A stretch of 14,249 bases of DNA, from assembly GCA_021813335.1 (NCBI GenBank), contig JAKALC010000009.1, positions 1-14,249 of the forward strand. Direction: 5' to 3'. The number at the start of each line of letters is the position of its first letter. The first letter of the stretch is position 1. The notes beneath the pieces were generated by a model. That model worked only from the letters and a program-made list of their open reading frames with translations, was not told the origin of the DNA and made no database searches. Source of the stretch: a bacterium (GTDB taxonomy: Bacteria > Patescibacteriota > Minisyncoccia > Phycocordibacterales > SBAW01). This document shows positions 1 to 6,955 of the stretch, in pieces. A program made the translations under genes and the position numbers.

Positions 1-570
1 GCGCTCGATCTCGCGACGCGCATCTTCCGAGGGCGCGAAGGACGGCGGCATCTCGGACACGCGCTCGGTATGATCGTCGGTATGCTCGCGTTCTTCACGG
101 CACTCTATGTAACGCGCACGATACCGCCCGTGCCGCTTGCGCTTCGGGACATCGGCATTTACCACTCGGTCACCCGGGATGCGAGCGGCTATGCCGGAAT
201 CTACGAGGCGGCTCCGTGGTGGGCTTTTTGGCAGGCGTCGAGCGACACCTACACAATGACCGCGGGAGGAGGGAACAACGCCTACTGCTTCTCGTCGGTC
301 TTCGCGCCGACGGGGCTCACGACTCCGATCCATCATCGATGGGAATATTTCGATCCTTCGTCGAACCAGTGGATCACGGCGGCGATCGTCGAATATCCCA
401 TCACCGGGGGGCTTGAGGAGGGATATCACGGCTACAGCATCAAATCCATCCCCATCATGGGGGAGTGGAGGTGCGACGTCGAAACGGCGCAGAATGAACT
501 CATCGGTCGGGTGTCGTTCACCGCGGTCGAGGGCACGAGCTCGCCCGCGCTCCTTGAGCGCTCGCTGTGA
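1..570 (+). CDS. Membrane protein with C-terminal DUF2914-like domain (5' partial)
   Basis: The frame is open from base 1, so this is probably the C-terminal 189 residues of a longer protein. A basic stretch (RIFRGREGRRH) is followed by a hydrophobic helix at about visible residues 22-40, consistent with a cytoplasmic loop leading into a last membrane span. The rest is soluble, about residues 48-175. It has the pattern of DUF2914: an IHHRW segment, a strand-rich middle, GYSIKS, then MGEWRCDV and a closing GRVSF strand. In CPR and proteobacterial genomes DUF2914 often ends a polytopic membrane protein (for example with DUF5924); its function is unknown. An ATG at 70 would give a 166-residue protein with a signal anchor. 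I prefer the truncated reading because nothing resembling a promoter or Shine-Dalgarno precedes that ATG. The family call rests on motif resemblance only. Confidence 0.7.
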   Translation, partial: ALDLATRIFRGREGRRHLGHALGMIVGMLAFFTALYVTRTIPPVPLALRDIGIYHSVTRDASGYAGIYEAAPWWAFWQASSDTYTMTAGGGNNAYCFSSVFAPTGLTTPIHHRWEYFDPSSNQWITAAIVEYPITGGLEEGYHGYSIKSIPIMGEWRCDVETAQNELIGRVSFTAVEGTSSPALLERSL

Positions 571-588
571 GAGAAATACCGGATCTTT

Positions 589-603
589 TGGTATAGTCGT
601 ACT
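589..603 (+). promoter_or_regulatory. Extended -10 promoter of argS, predicted leaderless
   Basis: TGG-TATAGT (589-597) is an extended -10 element. It is followed by exactly 6 nt and then the argS ATG at 604, so transcription should begin on or next to the start codon. No convincing -35 box and no Shine-Dalgarno are present. The same spacing recurs upstream of four other genes here. Confidence 0.7.
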
Positions 604-2286
604 ATGCTGAAGGCGACACTCGAATCCGCGATAGAAAAAGCGCTCGGCGAGCTCGGAGCCGCGGGTGCCGCATTCGTCGTCGAAAGGGCGCCTGCGGGTA
701 CGGATGCCGAGTATGCGACGAACGCGGCGCTCAGCGCCGGGAAAAAGGCGGGGATACCGCCCCGCGAAGCCGCAGAGCGGCTTCGCCGCCTTCTCGAGAA
801 GGCGGCGCTCCCGCATATCGAGCGCATCGACATCGCCCCTCCCGGCTTCATCAACTTCGCGCTCGATCGGTCCTACTTCTCCTCCGCTCTCGAAGAGGCG
901 CGCCGCGGGGGAGACGCCTGGGGGCGCAATGAGAGCCGCACGGGCAAGCTCATACTGGTCGAGCACACGCAGCCGAATCCCTTCAAGCCGTTCCACATCG
1001 GCCACCTGATGAGCAACACGCTCGGCGAGTCGATCTCCCGCCTTATGAAGGCCTCCGGCGCGTCGGTCCTCGCGGTCAACTACCAGGGCGACGTCGGCCT
1101 TCACGTCGCCAAGGCGCTGTGGGGCGTTCTTGAGAAAAAGAGCGATCCGGAAAATATCGAAGCGCTCGGCGCGGCCTATGTCTTGGGCAACGAGATGTAT
1201 GAGACGGACGAGAAAGCGCGCGCCGAGATACAGGCCATCAATAAGAAGATCTACGAGGGGAAGGACGGCGACCTTATGAAGCTCTACCGGGCGGGGAGGG
1301 AAGCGTCGCTCCGGCACTTCGCCGAGCTCTACCGCCTGCTCGGCAGCGAATTCGATCATTATTTCTTCGAAAGCGAAACGTGGGAGAAGGGGTCTGCGCT
1401 CGTTATGGAAGGGCTCTCGAAAGGCATCTTCGAGGAGAGCGAGGGCGCCGTCATCTACCGCGGCGAGAAGAAGGGCCTCCACACGCGGGTGTTCGTGACG
1501 CGGGAAGGGCTGCCGACCTACGAGGCGAAGGAGGTCGGTCTCGCGCTCGCTAAAATGGAATACAAACCGTTCGATCTTTCCATCACGACGACCGCCGCCG
1601 AGCAGCGCGACTACTTCGCGGTCATCTTCGAAGTGCTCGCGGAGCTCCGCCCGGTCCTCGCCGACAAATTCCTTCATATCGCGCACGGTATGATGCTCCT
1701 TCCGTCGGGGAAGATGTCTTCGCGGAAAGGGAACGTCGTCACGGGCGAAGCGCTCATCGGCGATATGCTTGCCGCGGCGCGGGAGCGGATGGGGAAACGC
1801 GATGTCGCCGCCGATAAGGAGTCCGTCGCGCGCGCGATCGCCGTCGCGGCGATAAAATATTCGATCCTCAAGCAGGGCTCGGGGAAGAACATCGTTTTCG
1901 ACGCCGAGCGGTCGCTTTCGCTCGAAGGCGACTCGGGGCCGTACCTCCAATACGCGCACACCCGCTGCGCGTCGCTCGCCCGCAAAGCCGCGGGCGAAGG
2001 AGTGGAGGCGTCGACGGCGATGCCGACCGCCGCTCCCAGCCTCCCGGAGCGCCTCGTCCCTCTCTTCCCGGATGCGGTCGAGCGCGCTGCGCGCGACTAC
2101 GAGCCGCACTATGTCGCCCAGTATCTGACCGAGCTCGCCGGCGCCTTCAACAGCTGGTACGCGCAGACGCAGATCATCGACGGCACGCCGGAAGCCGCGT
2201 ACAAGCTCGCGGTCGCCGAAGCGGTCGGGCAGACGCTCAAGAACGGCCTCTGGCTCCTCGGCATCGCGGCTCCGGACGAGATGTAG
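604..2286 (+). CDS. argS: Arginyl-tRNA synthetase
   Basis: Class I synthetase that charges tRNA-Arg with arginine in the cytoplasm; 560 residues, close to the usual 550-590. Residues 1-95 match the N-terminal additional (Add-1, tRNA D-loop contact) domain. The Rossmann core starts at about 115 with the TQPNP segment and a canonical HIGH at 131-134, then NYQGDVG at 159-165. The second signature is the KMSSRKG form (KMSSR at 370-374). The C-terminal DALR anticodon-binding domain (about 445-560) begins with YLQYAHTR and ends with the family-typical LGI-AP tail. The ATG at 604 fits the N-terminal domain and lies 6 nt after a -10 hexamer. It heads a unit that probably includes the small membrane protein gene downstream and ends at the terminator near 2739. 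Nothing indicates loss of function. Confidence 0.97.
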   Translation: MLKATLESAIEKALGELGAAGAAFVVERAPAGTDAEYATNAALSAGKKAGIPPREAAERLRRLLEKAALPHIERIDIAPPGFINFALDRSYFSSALEEARRGGDAWGRNESRTGKLILVEHTQPNPFKPFHIGHLMSNTLGESISRLMKASGASVLAVNYQGDVGLHVAKALWGVLEKKSDPENIEALGAAYVLGNEMYETDEKARAEIQAINKKIYEGKDGDLMKLYRAGREASLRHFAELYRLLGSEFDHYFFESETWEKGSALVMEGLSKGIFEESEGAVIYRGEKKGLHTRVFVTREGLPTYEAKEVGLALAKMEYKPFDLSITTTAAEQRDYFAVIFEVLAELRPVLADKFLHIAHGMMLLPSGKMSSRKGNVVTGEALIGDMLAAARERMGKRDVAADKESVARAIAVAAIKYSILKQGSGKNIVFDAERSLSLEGDSGPYLQYAHTRCASLARKAAGEGVEASTAMPTAAPSLPERLVPLFPDAVERAARDYEPHYVAQYLTELAGAFNSWYAQTQIIDGTPEAAYKLAVAEAVGQTLKNGLWLLGIAAPDEM

Positions 2287-2346
2287 TTTGACAGGCGGCC
2301 GCGGCCCTGCCACCATTCTCGGCAGATCCTGAACCCGTTCCGTTCT

Positions 2347-2352
2347 AAGGAG
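2347..2352 (+). promoter_or_regulatory. Strong Shine-Dalgarno site
   Basis: AAGGAG lies 8 nt before the ATG at 2361. It is the only near-perfect anti-16S match in front of a gene in this window, and it fixes the start of the small membrane protein gene. Confidence 0.75.
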
Positions 2353-2360
2353 AGACCGCG

Positions 2361-2696
2361 ATGGATATCGTCATCCGCCATGCCGCCTTTGCCGGCGCGC
2401 TCCTCGCTCTGTCGTTCGCTCTCGCCAACGCATGCGAAAGCGTCGGCGGAAACGAGGCGGACGGAGACCGCCTCGTCACGAAGACGTTCGTCCGCGATAT
2501 GAGCCTCATCCTCGCCGATACGGCGGTCGGATTCGCCAGCGGCCTCATCGCCTATGCCGGACTCGATTGTCTTCCGGACCTGAACCGCTTCGCGCTCGGC
2601 CTGTCTCTCGGCGCGCTCGTTCTCCTTTTTTCCATCCGGTATCGGCCGCTCGCCGCATACGCCTGGGAGGCGTTCACCGAGGCGGCCGGCTGGTAG
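2361..2696 (+). CDS. Small three-helix membrane protein, function unknown
   Basis: I do not recognise this 111-residue protein. Three hydrophobic stretches are visible: about residues 8-24, 47-68 and 76-93. The linker after the first is acidic (GGNEADGD) and the C-terminal tail is aromatic (RYRPLAAYAWEAF). The first helix could be an uncleaved signal anchor; the sequence around C25 (ALANAC) is not a proper lipobox. Codon use resembles the neighbours (ATC, CTC, GCC rich), which together with the AAGGAG site at 2347-2352 and the terminator directly downstream supports a real gene. It follows argS by 74 nt with no terminator between, so it may be read through from argS or have its own promoter. 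No catalytic motif is visible. Confidence 0.72.
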   Translation: MDIVIRHAAFAGALLALSFALANACESVGGNEADGDRLVTKTFVRDMSLILADTAVGFASGLIAYAGLDCLPDLNRFALGLSLGALVLLFSIRYRPLAAYAWEAFTEAAGW

Positions 2697-2713
2697 AGGC
2701 AGCCGCTCCTCTT

Positions 2714-2739
2714 TCCCCGCACCGCGGGGATTTTTCTTT
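2714..2739 (+). terminator. Rho-independent terminator
   Basis: A perfect 7-bp stem, TCCCCGC / GCGGGGA, with a 3-nt ACC loop is followed by TTTTTCTTT. It closes the argS-small membrane protein unit and separates it from the ileS promoter. Confidence 0.85.
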
Positions 2740-2753
2740 GGACGCACGCGATA

Positions 2754-2768
2754 TGCTAGTATTTCACA
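2754..2768 (+). promoter_or_regulatory. Extended -10 promoter of ileS, predicted leaderless
   Basis: TGC-TAGTAT (2754-2762) is followed by 6 nt and the ileS ATG at 2769. There is no Shine-Dalgarno. Transcription is predicted to start at the A of the start codon. Confidence 0.68.
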
Positions 2769-5700
2769 ATGGCAGAAAATTCCCCGTCGGCGCGCCCGAA
2801 AACCGATCTCGCAAAGCGCGAAGAAGAGACACTGGCCTTCTGGCGGGACCGTTCTATTTTCCAAAAAACGCTTGATAAAAAAGCTCCGAACGGCGACTTC
2901 GTCTTCTATGACGGACCGCCGTTCGCGACCGGGCTCCCGCACTACGGGCACATCCTCGCAGGCACCATCAAAGACGCGATACCGCGCTATAAAACGATGC
3001 GCGGGTTCCGCGTGCCGCGGCGGTGGGGGTGGGACTGCCACGGCCTTCCCATAGAGAACGAGATAGAAAAACAGCTCGGCCTCAAGACGAAGAAGGATAT
3101 CGAAGAGCTCGGCATCGAGAAGTTCAACGATGCCGCGTCGAACGCCGTGCTGCGCTATGCCGAGGACTGGAAGAACATCGTCCCGCGCACCGGCCGCTTC
3201 GTCGATATGGAGAACGACTACCGCACGATGGACTCGTCGTACACCGAGTCGATATGGTGGGGGTTCAAAAAACTGTGGGGCGACAAGCTCGTCTACAAGG
3301 GCTTCAAGTCGATGCACTTGTGTCCGCGCTGCGGAACGACGCTCTCCAACTTCGAGGTCAATCAGGGCTACAAAGATATCACCGATCTTTCGGTCACGGT
3401 TAAATTCAAGGTGAAGAAACCGGAAAAGATCGGCCTCTCGGGCGACGTGTACCTCCTCGCATGGACCACGACGCCGTGGACGCTTCCCGGCAATATGGCG
3501 CTCGCGGTACTGGACGCAGTCGATCCCTTAAAAGAAGTTGAGAGATATGTTAGTTGGCATGAAAATAATTCGACCGTAATATCCTCCGCCCGCTTCTTTC
3601 GGCAGCTTGGGAAAAAGGATTCAGAAATAATCCATTTATTTGGGTCTTCCGATCTTGTCGGCCTCGAGTACGAACCGCCGTACGATTATTACGCCGCCGC
3701 CGACATACAAAATAAAGAAAACGCGTGGAAGGTATACGCGGCTTCGTTCGTGGCGACGGACGAGGGCACCGGCATCGTGCATATCGCTCCCGCCTTCGGC
3801 GATGACGACTTGGCGCTCGCGCAGCGCGAGCGCATCCCGGTCGTGCACCACGTGGCGGAGACAGGCGTCTTCAAGCCGGAGATCGCGGCGTTCGCGGGTA
3901 TGCCGGTGAAGCCGAAGGACGACAAGGAGCGCGGCGTCGACCATCAGGACGCCGATGTCGCCGTCATCAAGGACCTCGCGCATCGCGGCCTCCTCTTCGC
4001 GAAAGAAAAATTGACGCACTCGTACCCGCACTGCTGGCGCTGCGATACGCCGCTCCTCAATTACGCAGCGTCGTCCTGGTTCCTCAAAGTGGCCTCGTGG
4101 AAGGACAAGCTCGCCGCGGCGAACGAAAAGGTCCGCTGGGTGCCGGAGTCGATCGGAACATACCGTTTCGGCAACTGGCTCGCCGAAGCGCGCGACTGGG
4201 CCATCTCGCGCTCGCGCTACTGGGGGGCGCCTCTGCCGGTGTGGGGCTGCGCCCAGTGCGACGAAGAGACCGTCGTCGGATCGCTCAAGGAGCTCAAAGA
4301 AAAAACGAAGCGCTCGGGAAACCGCTACTTCGTCGTGCGGCACGGCCAGGCGTCGCATATGCTGACCGACGTCTATACGACCGATCCCAAGGGCGAGTCG
4401 GGTCTCACCGAGCTCGGCAAGGAGCAGGTCGCCGGGGCGGCGGACGCGATCCCGCGCTCGGGGCCGATCATCCTCCTCTCGTCTCCCATACGCCGCGCAC
4501 GGGAGTCGGCGGATATTCTTGCCGAAAAGCTCGGCGTCGCGAAAGAGAACATTATCGTCGACGAGCGCCTGCGCGAAATATCGTTCGGCGAATTCGATGG
4601 CAGATCGAAGTTCGACTATTACGCGTTTCTCGAGCGCCCCGACTGGTATACAGCGCGCCCCGCAGGAGGGGAGAGTCTTGAGGACGTGAAGGTCCGCTTC
4701 GGCCGCGCGCTCTATGATTACGAGTCGCGTTACGCCGACTCGACCGTCGTCATCGTAACGCATGCGGTCGCGTTCACGGCGCTTTCCGCGGTTCTCGAGG
4801 GCGCGCGCGGCTCGACCCTCCTCAACACGACGCGCGCGCTTGTCTCGCCGGGCACCGTTGAAGAGCTGCCGTTCGTCCCGCTTCCTGTCAACGAGAAATT
4901 CGAGATCGATTTCCACCGGCCGTACATCGATTCAATCCGCCTTGTATGCGGATCCTGCGGCGCGCCGGTAGAGCGCATTCCGGACGTGTTCGACTGCTGG
5001 TACGAGTCGGGCTCGATGCCGTATGCGCAGCAGCACTATCTGGGCGAGGGGACGAAGGATTTCGACCCGGCTCGCGGCGCTGGCTACCCGGCGGATTTCA
5101 TCGCCGAAGGCCTCGATCAGACGCGCGGCTGGTTCTACTCGCTCCTCGTCCTCAATATGGCGCTCTTCGGCGAGGCGCCGTACCGGCACGTCATCGTGAA
5201 CGGCATCATCCGCGCCGAGGACGGGCAGAAGATGTCGAAGCGCCTTAAGAATTATCCCGACCCTCTCGATGTCATTTCCACGTACGGCGCCGACAGCATC
5301 CGGTACTACCTCCTCTCGTCGCCGGTCGTTCGCGGCGAGGACATCAATTTTTCGGAACAGGGAGTCGGCGAGGTGTCGAAGAAGATCATTATGCGCCTCG
5401 CCAACGTGCGGTCGTTCCTCGATCTCTATGCGGCGGACGGTACAAAGCTTTCCTCCAAGGAGCTTCGCGCGCAGACGGCGGCCCGCGCCAATCCGCTCGA
5501 CCGCTGGATACTCTCGCGCCTGGGCGAAACCGTCCGCGCCGTAACGGACGGTTTCGAGTCCTACGAGCTCGATCGCGCGACCCGGCCGATAGGTTCTTTC
5601 ATCGACGACCTTTCGACCTGGTACGTGCGCCGCTCGCGCGACCGCTTCAGGGATCCGTCGTCGGGAGATTACGGGCACGCGCGGGCGGCGCTGCAATTCG

Positions 5701-6341
5701 TCCTCGTCGAACTCGCGAAGATTTTGGCCCCGGTTATGCCGTTCTTCGCGGAAGAGCTGTATCAGGGCGTGAAGCCCGCGGACGGAAAAGAGAGCGTGCA
5801 CCTCGAAGAATGGCCGGACGACCTCGGCGTCGACGAGACGATCCTGAAAGAAATGGCGGAGGTGCGGCGCATATCGTCGCAGGCGCTCGAGATCCGCAGC
5901 CGGGACACTATCCGCGTGCGCCAGCCGCTCTCGAAGCTCACGGCGATCTCCGCGCTTCTCGCGGAAAGCCCGTATCGCGACGCTCTGGAGGTCCTCGTCG
6001 AAGAAGAGGTGAATGTGAAGAATGCCGTTTTCTTCCCCGGCGATTCGAACGAGGTTATGCTCGATACCGCGCTGACCGACGAGCTTCGCGAAGAAGGGGT
6101 GCTGCGCGACGTCGTTCGCGCCATCCAGGAGTGGAGAAAGCAGAACGGTTTTTCTATGTCCGACACGCCGACGCTTGCCGTCGAAGTCGATGCCGCGGGC
6201 GAGGCCTTCTTCAAGAAATTCTCCGGAAGCATCGTGGAACAGACAGGCCTCGCGAAGCTCGAGCGCACCGTGTCCGCGACAGAGGGAGGAGCCCCCGGCT
6301 TTCCGTTCTCCGTGTCCTTTCTTCCCGCCAAACGATTATGA
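2769..6341 (+). CDS. ileS: Isoleucyl-tRNA synthetase (eukaryote-like type) with inserted histidine-phosphatase domain
   Basis: Class I synthetase charging tRNA-Ile with isoleucine; 1190 residues. The PFATGLPHYGHILAGTIKD segment carries the HIGH motif as HYGH (58-61), typical of the eukaryotic/archaeal and IleS2 clade. The CP1 editing domain runs from about WTTTPWTLP (232-240) to GTGIVHIAPAFGDDD (333-347), with its conserved aspartates present. The core returns at WAISRSRYWGAPLPVW (477-492). KMSKR is at 821-825, and the helical anticodon-binding region includes DDLSTWYVRRSRDRF (946-960). The C-terminal zinc finger of the ordinary bacterial type is absent, as expected for IleS2. Two oddities stand out: a full histidine-phosphatase domain at about 518-700, and an AT-rich patch with foreign-looking codons at about 254-292. 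Its stop overlaps recO (ATGA). IleS2-type enzymes are often poorly inhibited by mupirocin; whether this one is cannot be seen from sequence. Confidence 0.96.
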   Translation: MAENSPSARPKTDLAKREEETLAFWRDRSIFQKTLDKKAPNGDFVFYDGPPFATGLPHYGHILAGTIKDAIPRYKTMRGFRVPRRWGWDCHGLPIENEIEKQLGLKTKKDIEELGIEKFNDAASNAVLRYAEDWKNIVPRTGRFVDMENDYRTMDSSYTESIWWGFKKLWGDKLVYKGFKSMHLCPRCGTTLSNFEVNQGYKDITDLSVTVKFKVKKPEKIGLSGDVYLLAWTTTPWTLPGNMALAVLDAVDPLKEVERYVSWHENNSTVISSARFFRQLGKKDSEIIHLFGSSDLVGLEYEPPYDYYAAADIQNKENAWKVYAASFVATDEGTGIVHIAPAFGDDDLALAQRERIPVVHHVAETGVFKPEIAAFAGMPVKPKDDKERGVDHQDADVAVIKDLAHRGLLFAKEKLTHSYPHCWRCDTPLLNYAASSWFLKVASWKDKLAAANEKVRWVPESIGTYRFGNWLAEARDWAISRSRYWGAPLPVWGCAQCDEETVVGSLKELKEKTKRSGNRYFVVRHGQASHMLTDVYTTDPKGESGLTELGKEQVAGAADAIPRSGPIILLSSPIRRARESADILAEKLGVAKENIIVDERLREISFGEFDGRSKFDYYAFLERPDWYTARPAGGESLEDVKVRFGRALYDYESRYADSTVVIVTHAVAFTALSAVLEGARGSTLLNTTRALVSPGTVEELPFVPLPVNEKFEIDFHRPYIDSIRLVCGSCGAPVERIPDVFDCWYESGSMPYAQQHYLGEGTKDFDPARGAGYPADFIAEGLDQTRGWFYSLLVLNMALFGEAPYRHVIVNGIIRAEDGQKMSKRLKNYPDPLDVISTYGADSIRYYLLSSPVVRGEDINFSEQGVGEVSKKIIMRLANVRSFLDLYAADGTKLSSKELRAQTAARANPLDRWILSRLGETVRAVTDGFESYELDRATRPIGSFIDDLSTWYVRRSRDRFRDPSSGDYGHARAALQFVLVELAKILAPVMPFFAEELYQGVKPADGKESVHLEEWPDDLGVDETILKEMAEVRRISSQALEIRSRDTIRVRQPLSKLTAISALLAESPYRDALEVLVEEEVNVKNAVFFPGDSNEVMLDTALTDELREEGVLRDVVRAIQEWRKQNGFSMSDTPTLAVEVDAAGEAFFKKFSGSIVEQTGLAKLERTVSATEGGAPGFPFSVSFLPAKRL
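3528..3642 (+). other. AT-rich patch within the ileS editing region
   Basis: Between 3541 and 3650 I count 45 G+C in 110 bases (41%), against clearly above 60% on either side. Codons rare in the rest of the window cluster here: TTA, AGA, AGT, ATA, GTT, AAT. The reading frame stays open and returns to the conserved GLEYEPPYDYY segment. The patch encodes a variable part of CP1 just after the WTTTPWTLPGN motif. It could be a recombined segment, a recent insertion or relaxed codon choice in a tolerant loop. Confidence 0.7.
4320..4868 (+). other. Histidine-phosphatase (phosphoglycerate mutase-like) domain coded inside ileS
   Basis: IleRS residues about 518-700 form a complete histidine-phosphatase superfamily domain. 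Visible in order are VVRHGQAS with the catalytic RHG (R524, H525), GLTELGKEQ, SSPIRRARESADILA with the conserved arginine (R576), LREISFGEFDG with the acid residue (E603), GGESLEDV, and VIVTHAVAFTAL with the second catalytic histidine (H665). All four expected active-site positions are present, so the domain looks enzymatically intact. It lies between the synthetase segments VVGSLKELKE and DFHRPYID, which are nearly adjacent in ordinary IleRS. The frame is continuous and composition matches the host gene. Its substrate is unknown. Confidence 0.9.
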
Positions 6342-6925
6342 ATGCGCGCCATCCGCTTGTCTCGGTGAGCGGGCTCGTCCTCGCGAAGCGGGAAGCGGGG
6401 GAGGCGAATACGCTCGCCGTCATTTTGACGGACCGGCTCGGCCTCGTGTTCGCGAAAGCGCAAAGCGCGCGCCGCGAACGTTCAAAACTCCGCTATGCGC
6501 TCGAACCTCTGACCGCGGCGCGCTTCTCTCTGGTGCGCGGCCGCTACGAATGGAAGCTCGTCGGCGCGGAGCGCGCCGTGCGCCTCGCGCCCCGCGCTGC
6601 GGCAAGCCGCCGCAGCGCGTCTCGCGTCTCGCGTCTCGTGCTGCGCCTCGTCGGCGGCGAAGAAGCGTCCCCTTCGCTCTACGAGATCGTCGCGCACGGC
6701 CTCCGGCGGTTCGCGGATCTCGAGGAAGGAGAAGACGCCGAGATCCTCGAGGCGGTCGTTATGCTGCGCATCCTCTCCTCTTTGGGCTACGTTCCGAGCG
6801 CGCCGGAGACCGAGCCGTTCCTCTCCGCCGGTCCCGTTTCGCCTGAACTTCTCTCCCGCGCCGCCGCTTTCCGCGCGCCGCTTGCGCACGCGGTCGACGA
6901 ATCCTTGCGCGCTTCGGGGCTCTAG
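6338..6925 (+). CDS. recO: DNA repair protein RecO
   Basis: RecO mediates loading of RecA onto SSB-coated single strands with RecR, and anneals complementary strands. The 195-residue protein begins with the RecO OB fold (about 1-80): SGLVLAKREAGEANTLAVIL, then TDRLGLVFAKAQSARR, which matches the family's GEaD...T...G...a.GAR pattern. The rest is a helical C-terminal domain (about 85-195). It is shorter than the E. coli protein (about 240) and has no cysteine at all, so the four-cysteine zinc site seen in many RecO proteins is missing. The start overlaps the ileS stop (ATGA at 6338-6341), indicating translational coupling and co-transcription with ileS. An unrelated OB-fold protein is possible but less likely. 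Confidence 0.8.
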   Translation: MNARHPLVSVSGLVLAKREAGEANTLAVILTDRLGLVFAKAQSARRERSKLRYALEPLTAARFSLVRGRYEWKLVGAERAVRLAPRAAASRRSASRVSRLVLRLVGGEEASPSLYEIVAHGLRRFADLEEGEDAEILEAVVMLRILSSLGYVPSAPETEPFLSAGPVSPELLSRAAAFRAPLAHAVDESLRASGL

Positions 6926-6940
6926 GGCGGCGCGCGACTC

Positions 6941-6955
6941 TGATATACTTTCCCT
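6941..6955 (+). promoter_or_regulatory. Extended -10 promoter, predicted leaderless
   Basis: TGA-TATACT (6941-6949) is followed by 6 nt and the ATG at 6956. No Shine-Dalgarno is visible. It marks the head of the surface protein-glyS unit. Confidence 0.7.

Noticed and set aside
575..596. Inverted repeat ATACC...GGTAT overlapping the argS -10 element, considered as an operator
   Set aside because: The arms are only 5 bp with a 9-nt gap and no second site; a chance match is likely.
2288..2319. TTGACA with a possible CATTCT -10, as a promoter for the small membrane protein gene
   Set aside because: The spacer would be 20 nt and the -10 matches only three of six positions, and nothing else supports it.
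2307..2325. CTGCC/GGCAG hairpin after argS, considered as a terminator
   Set aside because: The 5-bp stem has a 9-nt loop and no T tract follows.
2109..3317. Long minus-strand open frame, and similar ones at 3636-4916, 7277-9073, 9135-11489 and 11371-13149
   Set aside because: They lie antisense to well-identified genes in a GC-rich sequence with few stop codons. Their translations are low-complexity (Arg, Glu, Asp, Ala, Gly rich) and match no family, and they cross gene boundaries.
4097..4681. Plus-strand alternative frame of 194 codons within ileS
   Set aside because: It is an Arg/Gly-rich shadow of the conserved IleRS and phosphatase frame, with no initiation signal.
4320..4868. The phosphatase segment as a separate gene or an assembly chimera
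   Set aside because: The frame is uninterrupted through both junctions, base composition matches the host gene, and both flanking IleRS halves are complete, so a true in-frame insertion is the simpler reading. Read data could still overturn this.
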